Below are positions 11,901 through 24,206 of a stretch of DNA of 64,000 nucleotides, one piece after another. This DNA is from Plasmopara viticola (Eukaryota; Oomycota; Peronosporomycetes; Peronosporales; Peronosporaceae). The stretch covers positions 601,501 through 665,500 of the forward strand of contig MBPM02000029.1 in NCBI GenBank assembly GCA_001695595.3, given 5' to 3'. The notes beneath the pieces were generated by a model. That model did no database searches and was not told the DNA's origin. It worked only from the letters and a program-made list of their open reading frames with translations. Position 1 is the stretch's first letter. The number at the start of each line of letters is the position of its first letter. The position numbers and the translations under genes are program-made.

Positions 11901-14900
11901 GCGCAAATCAAATGATATCTCACAGTGGTTACCTGAAGAATAGCCGGCTAAGTGCGCAAGGTCTCGCATGCGTAAGTGAAGTAGTCCACGCGCGATTTTC
12001 TAGGTATTCATCCTTCTATTTGACCAGTATCCGCGAGCGACGCCAAAAATGCTTAATTATCTCAACCAGACACAAAAAGAAATTTAACCCAAGAAACGGC
12101 AAATCTCCGTTTTAATGTACGATTTTGATTTATATGTAAGGCCAAAGAAGTCATTAAGCTGAGTTGGCAAGGAATGAAGAGCTAATTGTGCATAATATTG
12201 TCAAAGGTTAGTAGGAGACCTATTTCGTGGATTTGACAAACGTATAAGGTTGAGCTTGTTGTTTTTTTTATTTCAAAGTCTGTATAATATTCACCTGCGA
12301 TGTGTGTATGACAAATTTTTTCCCGTCAATCATGTGCTAGCCTTGCGCTCTGCAATTTGCAAGTGTGGCTACGAGTAAATTTAAAAATTGTGCGGATACC
12401 ATGACAATTACCCGATGTCATGGTTTTACGAGAAGAAGCCTATTAGTGCAGGAGTCAATCACGAGAATTCTCATGTCGTACGTACATTAAGTGACAAAGA
12501 GCAACAAATTAATGCAAAATGAATACAGAAAAACGATACTATGAGACAAAAGTTGCTGAAGTTATAACACGTTTTACGTTACCTGTTGAATCCACCGACA
12601 TACCTCTAATATGCATTGAACCTCACACCGCGGTTTCTTCGTGGACCGCCAACGTTACTTAATGAAACTGTAGCGTCCTCAGTCATAGGGGAAACAATCG
12701 TAACGGTCACGTTTACGAAAATATTCTATTTACGAATCCTTAAGGATGTGGCAACATTCATAGAATAATTCGTACATAATAATCAAGTTTTTGATATGAG
12801 CATCCCGTAAATTCACCTCACTTTCCTCCTAGATTTGCTTACTAGTGCTTAGCAACTTTGTCGAATTCGGGTCCATCAAACGCAACAACAATATAGAATG
12901 TCGCTTTTCTGCCAGAGTCTCAATTGCGCTGACACTACGATGGTTGATTGAACGTGAGTTGATGTGTTTGACTAACTCATCATCTCAGCCGTCTCTTGTA
13001 TGTATTGGTGGAATTCAAGCAAAAGGCTTTGTGGAACGCTTTGTGGATATTTTTTAGACCTTTCCGCTCACGGGAAAAGGTTCAAAGACATAGAGGCCTA
13101 TTTTCCTGATTATAGCTTCAGGTACCTTATCATTACTTAAAATTCAACATATGTGTATGCTGACAACACAGTTTGTATCAAACAAATTTCGATTTCGTAG
13201 GATACAGGTATCCCTTTTTATCCACGTCAGCGATCGGGATCTATGATTTTCTTCAAGAAAAGCATACTCTTACGACGTATGTCTCGAGCCTTAGCGCTAC
13301 GTAATTTTGGTGAAAATAGTACAAAAATGGCGTTAGTACAATAGGAATTGTTCAACAGCCAGCAATAATTCGTCCTTAGTTTGAATTCTTTTAATATTTG
13401 AGATGCTTCTTCTAGGCTGTCTGTAAAGCTGCGAGAAAGGATACTTTTAATACATTTACGTGCAGACAGCTCGACATAGATATAATTGCTGAGCAGTTCC
13501 TGTTCTTCAAGAAGCCAAAATAACCCATAGCCGATGGTGCGCAATACTATGGTTAAAAAATGTGTCGAAGAGATACTAACGAGCTATTATATGAACAATA
13601 ATTTGAATTTTAGCTAGATAAGCCAAAGTGTGTATTTAAGCCTTACATTTTTAGCCGCTAAAATTTAAGCTGAATCGACCTTCAATGAAGCGACAATTAC
13701 AATCTTGCTTAGGTATAATGAGCTGGAACGTGTACTTGTGTGAGTCCAAGTTGAGCAAGGGCAAGTATATAGGTAGTGGGGCGTAAAAAAACTTTTCTTT
13801 TCGAGTCTCAAATTCAAAATCATTTTTTTACGGAAACGAAAATCGGGCTTAGTGCATAGTCGGTCGAATATGATATCAGGGAAAAGGACGAGATCCTATT
13901 TGCCCAATTTTACAAACACGAGAAAAAACAAAGCTTTTATTGCAGATGGCATAGTATTGCAAGACACGAAAAACCAAGCGTAACATAGTGGAAGTTCGAA
14001 ATTCTAAACAAACAGAAACACCATCTTATCAGACAATCCGCGGTCCTGGAAAAGCATGGATCGGCATACATTATAGATTTTTTCAAGACGATGCCAAAGT
14101 ATTCCAACATTCTATGTGGAAAGTACTAAGCGATATTTCGATGACGACCCAAGGCGTCATGTGAGTACAAGGGTGCCTCCAGCACTTTTTCGTAGCGCCG
14201 TCCCCGCGCTTGACCTCGACGGAAAGGCGAATATAGACAGCGATGTCGTGGCCGATTGTGCCCATAGCCATCAGGGGCCACGTACCCATAAGACTGTGTA
14301 TTTTGAACAGCTGGCCAAGTCTGGAGCTTATTGCGAAGAAAAGAGCTTACCAACGCAGTTCGAAGACCTGGTGCCGAGATGCGCGGTGATTGATTAGACT
14401 GTGAAGTTCAAAGGTCACATAGTTGATGAAGTTTGTCCTCTTACAAAGATCCGAGGTGTCATCTGCCCGGAGAGGAATTTTAAACGCGTACACCCGGTCA
14501 CGCATATGCTGCTATATCTCAAAAAGAAGGAGCAAATTTAAAGAGATTGCGGTAAATTTAAGAGCTTCTTACTTACTAAGCTTAGCGTCTCTTCCGTGTG
14601 GGAAGGTGTAAAAAGTAGAGACGCTCGTGCGGGTACTAGAAGCTCTTGCGAAACCCGCTTCAAAAACCTCGTGAAAGCTGTTGAAAGGTCTACGTCATGA
14701 CTACCCGAAGATTAATGTGATTTTTAAGCAGAAGAAACGAGGGTTTTATTTGTGAGCAGCTTAAATTAGGTCTAATTTTAAAGCATAGTACGAGTGGCTC
14801 CATACCAGCACTCGAAAGTTACGTTGCTTGGCATTATGCTGGGTACAAATCCGTTCTGAAATGGGTTGACTGGAGCCAGTAAGCTGCACATTTAGCTCAT

Positions 14901-14995
14901 GGACGTAAACTTTACGCTCATTAGCGCGGGTATTAGATCAGAATAGCCTTAAAGTGCACCCAATCTCACTTTAAATTTCCCAACAGAACCACGGT
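8986..14995. other. Gene desert
   Basis: No supported gene. Overlapping opposite-strand frames around 14083-14397 have mixed composition and no recognisable motif. A short block at 10200-10260 (GTCCACGG..TTCG..A(G)AGT(A/G)AGCCTGTCTGCGGC) recurs at about 22560-22610. The remainder shows nothing I can name. Confidence 0.55.
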
Positions 14996-15029
14996 GGTGA
15001 CAATTAAAGGTTTTCTATACCAGGTGCAG

Positions 15030-15180
15030 GTCACCCTTATTTACAGGCTTGCTTGCGACAACAATTACACGAATCAAATTAAGAGCATACGCATAGCCGC
15101 TGTGAGATCGCGCTTCAAAAAAGGTTCCTCTTGAACCAAGCAACATTTACAATTCCACGCGAGAATTGGTCTCTGTGGCA
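15030..15180 (+). repeat. Short dispersed repeat, copy 1
   Basis: The landmarks AAGAGCATACGCATAGCCGC, TGT(G)AGATCGCGCT and a downstream TTCCACGCG recur at about 17990-18125 as AAGCGCACGCATGGCCGC, TGTACAATCGCGCT and ATACCACGC, in the same orientation and with similar spacing. It is non-coding and its ends are unknown. Confidence 0.4.
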
Positions 15181-15879
15181 AGCAAAAAATCATTCAAAGG
15201 CGAAAGTTGGGTTGTAGACGCGCGTTCGCTCCCGCAAAAAAATTAGAGGCTCTTATAATGCCTTCCTTGTCTATGAGGCCCTCTCATGAGCAAGATTTTG
15301 TGAGGCTCACCGCCTATCGTTCAAATGCAGCCTTTGCGGAAGTTGCCTTTGCTGCTGATGCAGCCTTTTTGTAAGCGCGATCTTAGGCACAAGGGTCTAT
15401 TTTGGGTGAAGTGGCACCTGTAGAACCCGGATCAACCTAACTTCGACATCGTTAATTGACCCGGCCGTCCGGCAGCCTTCATATTTGCCTGCTCAGCAAC
15501 CGTTTTAACCTCTATCGACTGTTGTTATTTAAGCCAAAATCAATAAGTTACACTCACGCTTCTCCTATTAGATCACATCTGTCAGGAGAAAATGAGGATG
15601 TAACTGACCGCCGAGGTTTGTGGTAAGAAAAACTTCTGCGAATAGAGCCTTAATAAAAGTGTGGGTCTCGAAGCGCAACAAGCACTACTTCATGAACTAT
15701 GAGTAGGAGTGTACCAAGTGTTTATACTGGTTTGCATTCGGAGGTAATTTGGAAAATAAAAAAATGATTGTATCCTCGCATAAAGCACAGAATTTTAACA
15801 TTTAGTGCGTATACTGATGTGTGAAGTGGTAAAAGCAATTCGAATGATGAATTAAATAATGTGTCTACAAGATGTTTTT

Positions 15880-16290
15880 TACTTTACGCATCGATCCCTT
15901 TAGGAAAAGGGATAGAAATAATAATACATAAAAAACAAGCGCTTATTCATTAAAATCAGCTTTCTCGTCGGAGGCATAGATGATGCGCATGGTGCTACAG
16001 GAACTTCCATGCTTTCAGCTGTTAGCGGTGGTCATGTTGAGTGCTCAATTACCACAGGTAAATGCATGCCTCGTTTCGAATGAATTTCTTAAAAGTCTTC
16101 CCTAAGTCATGGCTTTGCATTGAAAAGGTATCTTTTAACATGCTGGCAGCCCAACTTTTAACACACCCCACAGTATTCTCGAAAGCGAGACCAAAAGTGG
16201 CTAATTGTGACACCGACCTTGACTTTGCTTTATTCATTGACTAGTCGAGATACAAAAGATGCGTAAGTCAAGATTTGAATCTAAGCACAT
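15880..16290 (+). repeat. Dispersed repeat of ~400 bp, copy 1 (inverted relative to 30.0 kb copy)
   Basis: Conserved with the reverse complement of about 29963-30385. Matching landmarks include GTCGGAGGCATAGATGATGC, GGTGCTACA, CTCAATT.ACC.CAGG, TTTCCTAAGTC(A/C)TGGCTTT-type sequence, ATTGAAAAGGTAT, TTAACATGCTGG, TCGAAAGCGAGACCAAAA and ATTCATTGACTAGTCGAG, ending in GATGCGTAAGTCA. Both copies retain a peptide-like piece (FPKSWL(C/Y)IEKV..(N/Y)ML), so it probably derives from a coding part of an old transposable element. No family assigned. Confidence 0.6.
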
Positions 16291-19200
16291 TAAGAAGTGA
16301 ATCACCCCAGATTAAAAATCTTTGTGCATGCCTTCTTTATACAAGGGGCTGTATGACCCCGTCATAGCTTTCTTGAGCTTTGGAATCACGATCACTTGCC
16401 TTTTCTAGTCAGACCATGGCGTTCAAAGGGAAGACTATCTAGTGAGATACGATTGGTATTCAATGAGAAAGGAGGTGCTCGTCGTGTTTCTGATAGTAAC
16501 GATGGAGATTTGTGCTGGCTGTATTCACGTATCTTCAAAGTTGTGCGACCCAGCAAATTTATATTTTATTTCATTCTTGCTGCTAGTCCCAATCCCATCA
16601 ACTAATATGAAATTGGTTGTTTTCCAAAAACGATTAGGAGAGGGTTGTAATACATGAAGGCACTAGCAATTTTAGTATGGGAATCGGTGCCTTCAATGAG
16701 TGGATCCGACAAATTATCTTATTTAGTAACAAACGTCTCTAATTGGCTTAAAATAGCGTGCGCCGGACGCCCATGTCAAGGCTGTGCAAAGTTTGACGTT
16801 TGTAAGCAAGCAGAGTCCAAAAATTGCGGCGAAAATGACGAAGGCGTCAGCGGCAACCCAAGTCTATCATTGACCCAATTTACTCGTTTCATTTGGTAAA
16901 AGCAAACCGCACATTTCGTAAAGAGTTCCTCGAAAATATCTACACAAAAGAATGCGTACAGCAAAGTTTTGTGTTGTTAAGTAAACATTATGCAAAGCTC
17001 TTTTGGAGCTACTTCTGGCCTATTTGATTGCCTTAGAATTTGCACAACAGCGTTATCAGAAGGCTGTAAGCAGCTGTGGCCGTGTGTATAGCGTCAATGC
17101 GTCGAATCACGTAGCACCTTGACCATAATGAGCGAGCAGGAAAAGATAAGATTTCTCGATGAGCGACCGCTCACTATCTTTAGGCTTAAGCGGCCCGTGC
17201 AAAAGGTTTAAGTTAAATGATTAATCTACTAAATACCATGTTTATCTTACCTTGATTCGATTTGTGTTCTATATTTAACTACGCGATTTAGGCAGGAACT
17301 GTATCCACCTTGGCTCCCTTCAAGATACATCAGTGTGCACTTTGGTATAATCGCTAGTTGGGCGCTTACCGTGCACCGATACACACGAGTCTACTTGAGT
17401 AATATACTGAGGGTTGTTTTCTTCTTGGTCCGCAATTTTAGTGAGTCCATCAACGAGGACATTTCAGGTAGTATCTCTGTCCCCTGAAATATTTTTTTGG
17501 GGGTACGGTTTTTCAAATGACCGGCAGTCGAACGTCAACTCCAACAATTCTAAATGTATAGCGAGAAATGAGGCCGCTCTGACAGCGTTGCCAAGCACCT
17601 AAGGGCTATTTGCAGCCCTAGTAGGCAAAGAGCAAAAAGAGCATTAGCCGAAGAGTATGCGGCGTCTGTTGTCATAATTATTGCTTAAAGGCGAAGGTGT
17701 TTGCGCAACACAGGCCGAAGGAGATCGATAGGCGCACACTCTCCGCCGTGAGGCTCTCTTGGGCATGACGCAGGTGCAGCTTTTCGTAAAGGCGTGGCCA
17801 AGCTTATAGGTGCAACCTTCATTTAAGACATTTAGAAAGTAAACGCTTTTTGAGCTCTCGAATATAAAGTACTTTGTAATATATTGACCTCTTTTGATCT
17901 AAGGTTTATTCAATAAAAAGCTTTGTTCCCTCGTTGATACGTTGTGGGGATTCTAAGGGTTTTCGCAAGTCGTACTTGTTTTCCGGCTTAATACGACGCC
18001 GAGTGAGATTCTAACGATTTTGATTAAGCTCTAAAAGCGCACGCATGGCCGCTGTACAATCGCGCTAGGAGAATGACATTTTTACTAAATTTCTTCATTG
18101 ATACCACGCAAAAAGTCGCATCTACTCGTGGTTCGTTTAGCACACGGACATGCTGCTCGGCATCGTAGTCAACATTGAAGGGGGTGTTACCAATTTCCAA
18201 GGCCGACTTACGTCGATACCAGAAAATGAGAAAGCCACATTCCCCGTCCTTACTGCGTCTGTGAAATCGGTCACCAAACCCATCCAAAAAGGTCCCATAA
18301 CAGGAAGTAGACTCTTCTAATAAAAGGTCAATCTTGTACAACGTATTACATCTCTCTTATAAGACTCAATTTACATATGTAATAGAGAGCTGAGTGTTAT
18401 CCCTCAATATTTGACTATGCTGAAAGCTGGTTTGAAAATAATTATGGAAAGTCTGCCGGTCGGCCGGTCGTTCCACGATGACTTAATCAATTCCAAAAAA
18501 ATCTCTGGTTTCCAAAGTCTACCCTACACCAATTTTAATTCCTCTGTGCCTATAGCTACGAGTCGGATTAAGCTCAACTTCGAGACGTCACGACTTCGAC
18601 AAGTCAGAAGTTGGGAGCAAGTCTTTTAAGCTTATGTACGTATTTACTCCTACCACACGTCCATACGACTGCGGCTTATATACAAAGCGTCTGTTACTTT
18701 TGGTTTCTGTTCACAACATTTCCACGAATATTGCTAAGCGGTATATCGATAAAGCATCTAGCGCCCATTAAAGCGCCTTTTGCTTCGGTCGTCCTTGAAC
18801 ACCAACGGCGCAAAGGAGAAGGGTCCGGAGCTTGGGGCACCACGACAATGGACAATCGGGGCTCTTAAGGCTTATTCGTGTCGTCCAAAGTCTCAGCGCT
18901 GCCAAAAAAAACACTATGCATATTTAAGACTCTAATAGTCTAAGCACATCCAGTTGTCTTAGTCTGTGTTGCCACAACACGTTTCACATAGAAAGACCGA
19001 TGGTCTTGACGGTTCAAAAGCGTCTGAAAACGCTACTTTCGCCTCGTCCTTGCGACTTCTTTGTAAGGTGCAGCAGATCTTGCGTGACCGAGTGAACACA
19101 CTTGAGGTGGTTCTCGGGGAAAGCTGTGTTGGTCAAGCTGCTATCACCCCTTGCGACCCTCGAGTAGAAGTAAGAACACTTGATCGTTTTGACCTGTGCG

Positions 19201-19892
19201 TTTCGCAGTCGGAGCATGAGGTCCACAAATTAAGTAGGAAAGTTGCTCTCCCCCGCTTAAAGTTTGTGTCTGACCAGACGCTCAAGGCTTAGAATAATGC
19301 TTTCTCAACATTATGGCTGATACAATGGTGGCAATGGAAACTATCAGCAGCCAAATGGCCATCCAATTTTGCCTATCAACAAAGTGAAGAGCGCTTCGAA
19401 AAAGTGCGAGAGCACCACGAAACTTACATGAGAGTTGAAGTCCCGAAGATCGCATTACCTCTTATGACGCTTTACATGAGTGTCACCATCATCTTGTGAA
19501 GATCGATGGTGTACACCACCGACCCATGCTTTGCCTAAAGTGCCAAGTATACGCTTTTTAGCGGCGGTTTGTTGCATCCAGCAATACCTTATTACAATTA
19601 CTCAAATTTTCAAAAAAATATTTCTTCCATGCTTACCGGTAAATTTCTTTGTTTATCTTGTACAAATGCAGTCGCGTTCTTGCCATGTTAAATAGGCTTA
19701 ATCGAACCTTCGCGAAGTCAAGGAATATTGGCGATAATTTGGAGACCCGAGAGGAAAACGTTTTTCGATACTCCTCCCTGATCGTAAAGCCCTCATACTT
19801 TCAAAAGCGTCGGGAACGCCAAATTTATCTATACAAGGGAGAAAGAACCGTAGATGCTTAATGATTGCAAATCTAATCATAGAAAGCCTTTG
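16291..19892. other. Gene desert with repeat remnants
   Basis: No supported gene. Several open frames of 60-108 codons (for example 18024-18341 minus and 18966-19292 plus) have no recognisable motif and overlap competing frames, and the second is matched by an opposite-strand frame of similar size. The second copy of the 15.0 kb repeat lies at about 17985-18130. Nothing else is assignable. Confidence 0.5.
17985..18130 (+). repeat. Short dispersed repeat, copy 2
   Basis: Same-orientation relative of the block at 15030-15180. Shared landmarks are GATTAAGCTCT / AATTAAGAGC, CGCATGGCCGCTGT and ATCGCGCT. Non-coding. Confidence 0.4.
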
Positions 19893-19990
19893 GCCCACGA
19901 ATGTGGCACCACGTGCACATACTGCGCAATGTGTATTCTAGCACACAGCTGACTTTTATGTTCGACCGTCTATCTGTAAATGGTCTACTA
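19893..19990 (+). repeat. Dispersed repeat, related to 59.96-60.06 kb
   Basis: GAATGTGGCACCACGTGCAC, ATACTGCGCAATGTGT and AGCTGACTT..TCGACC here correspond to AGATGTGGCACTTCAGCGCA, CTGACTGCGCAGTGTGT and AGTTGACCC..ACGACG at about 59959-60050, in the same order and spacing. It is probably part of the same decayed retroelement family as the following copy B block. Confidence 0.4.
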
Positions 19991-20339
19991 TTGACATCAG
20001 AGAGCGGATTTTTGATAGCAAGTACAGCGTTTACTAAATAGCAGCTTTGAACCGCGGGCCATTATCTGACAGTATCGTGTCCCGAAGGCCAAAATGTACG
20101 AGAATGCTTACAAACGCCACACCTTTTAAGTTGCCATAAACCTTTGACAAGCAGAACTTAACGTCGAGATTGCGGATCTTAGAATCTTGTCCTAGTTTAG
20201 CGCGTCGACTAACACTTTCAAGCTAGTATCTAGCGCGGGAGTTAAATTCAGCGAAATATGACAAGCATTTTGTCATCACTTTAGACAGTAAAGCGGATTT
20301 ATCGCTCTGGATGACCAAAATCCAAAATCAATGTTGATA

Positions 20340-20700
20340 TAGGAAATGTGGTGTTGGTTGGTTTCTATATCCTCGGAGATGCATGATCTGGATAGATCAC
20401 ACATGATTTAGAACCCGAAGGATGCACTTAACCTTTACCAGTGCGTACTTTTTGGCAGGTAAATTCTTGTCATAGCGGGTAATTAGTTGAGCAGCTCAAG
20501 CTACCTGGACCGTAGCGAGACTTGAATACGGCCGCATTAAGCTACGGTACCGCACAGCAGGCAGCATGGTGTGAAGTGTCGTGAACGACGCTAAGTAGCT
20601 TTCACTCGTCCGGCAAAGCCAGAACAAGTGCCTGTTGAGATCTTTCTGGATGCAATCAAAAGCTTTCTGGTCCCAACGCTTCCAGCACTACTCATCGGTC
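20340..20700 (+). repeat. Dispersed repeat family, copy B
   Basis: Diverged copy of 7990-8280 in the same orientation. It contains in-frame stops where copy A has an open frame, indicating decay. Together with the blocks at 19.9 kb and about 20.9 kb it outlines a longer degraded element of roughly 1 kb or more. No polymerase or integrase motif is legible. Confidence 0.45.
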
Positions 20701-20999
20701 ATACCAAGCGATCGAGCACATGATTTGCGAGATTTACATAGTACTGTACGCGTGCAAATATCTAATAGCTTTTCGAACTTTTGATTGATAGCGTAACGCA
20801 GGCTAAGCAAGTAGTTTTTCCGAATCATCGGGCATGATCAACGCCCTTGGCCGCTTACAAAGCAGCCAACTTGTCTATCGCACTGACGCATTAGTCGATG
20901 CTCTATTTCATAATGACCTCAGAAGCGTTCCTTAAGCGGCTGATATGAGCCTATTGCATCAACTATTTTTTTTGCTGGGCAAAAGCCCGTAATGGTCCA

Positions 21000-23446
21000 A
21001 ACAGTTGTGTGATCGAACATTTAAATTTTCCTAGGCGTTTGACAGTTTTAGCACCAATGACCACTTTATCGCACATCGTTAGGCGTACTTACAGCCAATG
21101 GGTATATCAGAACTTCTCGTACGATGTTGATTAAAGGTTTCTACCAAATGCAGAGCAGTATTCAGCGTCTACCCGGACGTGCTGCTTGACTGCACACCCT
21201 TCTTTATAAGATGTTTAGGCAGGGTTCGCTGCACTGCTCGGCTGATTAAAGAAACAAGTTTTCGTTTGGTATACGAATACAATAACTCGCTGACAAGTTG
21301 GGAGCTTTCGACTCCCATATGTCATTCTTCGTGAGACCGTTCTGCTCTCGCCGTAGTTGCTATAACCTGATTACACAGTACTTCATGCCTGGCACGAGAT
21401 CGATCTCATATCGCACTCCTTTATCCGGTAGAAATATCAGTGGTGGATCTCTGGACAGCCCATTTCTATGTTCCTTAAAACGGCAATATACCGGACCGCA
21501 GGAGTGCATCCGGATCTTGGGTCTAAGGCATAACGTACGATTGTTGACCTTTCACGTTTTCATGGCTGTAAATTTATCGCCATTTCCTAACACATGACCT
21601 CTGGAATATTCACAGTTTTTAGCTCAGCCAGAGACGAAGTGGCCCCGAGCCATTTAAAATTCCGTAATTCTGACACCATGGGGAAGCGTCTTTAGAGGCA
21701 GCGACCAGTTACAGTGCCAATTACTCGAGTTGATCAAGTCACTTTGTCAACCGCGGGGTACCAAAAAGTTTTCGATTCGCCTTGCGGAGCTATGCCACCC
21801 CCTCTTGGTGTATCTTGATGTTTATGTGCTACTCGCTGTGTTTATAACATGCTTGAACTTTACTACACACACTTGGTAATCCATTTGTAAAATTGTGCTT
21901 CTCACATCAAATGAGTTATCTTAAGCATCTTGGCAGCCAAAGCTGCTAGCGGAAGTTGGTTGCCCACTTAGGTTTTAAAGACGTCGTCATGTTGTTTATC
22001 TTGACGATAATAGTACATTCGGTGATCTATCAAATCAGGTCATACCTGTCCATTTCAAGAACAAAGGAACCTTGTGCTGTTAAAATATTTACACGTCACA
22101 GTCAGGTCGATTTTTGACCTAATAAAGGTTGCAATTCGTCTCATTATCCAACTGAAACGATATATTTTTTCGCGCTTCAATGTGTTAAAGCATCGCAAAA
22201 TCTATTCTGGCTAATAATTTTTTGCGCGACACACCAAAGTCTTTCAAGCCTTGATATTAAATGTCATATCCGTGTACATTTGTGCGTATAATCAGCTTGC
22301 TACCATTGCTATCTTCGTCTTCATAAGCTGTCAAGCAAAAAGGTTGAATTGCCTTGGTGTGTATCAACCACACAGTACATACAATTTCCAATCGAGCTCC
22401 TTGGTGACTCGGGTTTTTCCAAGTAGCTCACACTTCATAGCCTTTGGCGAATTCTTCGTCCCCCTTTGGGACAAGCATGTATCATGCACCTCTGATCACC
22501 ACAACGAGTAGGCAGCAAATGCTGCTTTGCTCGGCGATGCCTACGTCAATAGGGACTGTCAAGGAGCTGTCCACGGCATTTCGAAAGAGTGAGCCTGTCT
22601 GCGGCTTTCCTTTTCTATGGGGGTACCCTAAATCGCCTCTCCCATCGTTGCTGGCTGTGCTTTAAAAAGTTTGTGCGTGACGGGTCTGCTTGAAGGTCAC
22701 CCATGGACCTATTTGCCTTGACGTTTTCCCTCAGTATCAGTCTCATTGCGCGCAGAAAAGAAAGCATACGCGATGTTGGAACTTAAAGCTCCTAAATGCT
22801 TTTCTTTCGCGTGCTTCCTAGACTCAAAACGCGTCGGTGAAGGTTGGTGTTCAGCATTTTGCCCAGTCTTGTAGAAAAAAGGATGCAAGCTGATAATTTA
22901 TGACCAGGGCCACCTAAGTTTGGTCATTTTTCACGTTCATAATCCGAAAAAAAAAGTTTTTGGCTATTCTATCCTTTTAGGTGAAATTATAAGCTACACT
23001 CCATGCCATCGGGACACCACAGCGTGTTTGCTACCTGAGCTCTTCAGCAACGACTTAGCTCGAAATTCGCGGCACGACACATCTCAGCTACTAGGCTACA
23101 TTTGCAGCCGATACCTTTAACTTGTAAATACCGGCAAACTATCTTAGCAGTTCAGCTGCGCTACAACAGCTGCGGGAAGGTGGTTTTATTCGCTTGTGGT
23201 TTTTATCCGGGAGCGCACAGTACCTTGCACAGAGAAGGCGTGCGGGGCCTTTTACATTCTTGTAGTGAATACCCGGTCCTTGTAATCAACGCGTGCAATA
23301 AATAAAATTGGTTTTTTCCTTAAGACATTGTTATATAATTTTGGTTCTGCTCAAAATTTTGTGTATGCGCAAACCGACCTATACTACAAAAGCTCGCAGA
23401 AAGGTTTTGAGACGGAAATTGTGTAATAAAATCTCGTTAAAAACAC
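21000..23446. other. Gene desert, possible Copia RNase H relic near 22.5-22.64 kb
   Basis: No intact gene. Around 22560-22640 one forward frame reads RKSEPVCGFPFLWG, which could be a decayed match to the RKS.SG.VF..GG core of Copia-type RNase H, and a neighbouring frame offers a GDAYVNRD-like piece just upstream. The alignment needs a frameshift and is weak. The rest of the interval shows nothing recognisable. Confidence 0.3.
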
Positions 23447-23455
23447 CTGATGTAA

Positions 23456-23778
23456 TGTAATGTATCACGTTATCGCGTTGCCAAGTTATGCACGTGCTAG
23501 GCTCAGTCTGGCTAGTCCACGGCATAGAGTGATGTCCACATACGTCGGGTCTCGTTCGGCGGGCAGTGCAGCCAGCACCGAGGTCGTGAGGGTCTTCCAT
23601 TATTTTGTTTATCTCTGACTTGGTAAGAGCCGAGGTGGCGCCCGGTGCTGGAGACCGTCGCGTCGAGGGTGAGACTCGTTAGAGACCTGCAGATGCCCGA
23701 GAACACCTGCCCGAAGCGCGCGAGCATTTGGCCCCCGCGCTTGGAAGGAAGGCGTGACCCCATCCTTTTCCAAGAGAT
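23456..23778 (-). mobile_element. SINE-like insertion, copy 1
   Basis: About 323 bp, highly similar to the reverse complement of 28531-28832. In the element's own direction (minus) it ends in a TTACATTACA-type simple tail at the low-coordinate side. It is flanked by the 9 bp direct repeat CTGATGTAA (23447-23455 and 23779-23787), which overlaps the tail and so makes the exact edge ambiguous. A simple-sequence 3' tail, variable-length target duplications and no coding capacity fit a SINE or truncated LINE rather than a cut-and-paste transposon. I do not see convincing Pol III A and B boxes. It lies about 430 bp downstream of the minus-strand H+-ATPase stop. Confidence 0.65.
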
Positions 23779-23787
23779 CTGATGTAA

Positions 23788-24206
23788 GTATTGCAGTAAT
23801 GATTGTGTACCTAAGAATAGTGAAATCGACTATTTTTTTCTTTTGTACAAATTTAAATTCATACATATTAGCCTACCCACAAATTACTTTCTGAGTAGTA
23901 CTCAGTCAGCTGCTCTCTTACTGCTATTACTCTACTACTACTCTTTTACTACAACTCAGCAGCTCCTCTATTATTGTTCGAAAACTACTAGTTCTCTAGT
24001 ACAAAGCCAATGACCAGTTTGATGCAGAAGACTTAACGGATCTCTGAATTGCTTTTTGCCGTCGGATGCGTAGTCCATTATGAAAAGCTTGCTTCTAATA
24101 TACAGTAATTTCTATGCTACGTGCGCAATAGTAAACATGCTCGCATGTTCGCCGCCATCCCGCTAGCTTCAACAAAGTATTGAATATGTTCAAGATCCAC
24201 AACTGC
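23788..24206. other. 3' flank of ATPase gene with AGT/TAC-rich low-complexity stretch
   Basis: No gene. Around 23895-23980 the strand is dominated by CTACTACTAC, CAGCAGCTCC and related triplet runs of a decayed microsatellite. This region must contain the 3' UTR and polyadenylation signals of the minus-strand ATPase, but no site can be fixed. Confidence 0.5.

Noticed and set aside
14083..14397. Overlapping opposite-strand frames of 68-93 codons
   Set aside because: Three competing frames over one GC-richer patch, none with a motif or a recognisable splice partner.
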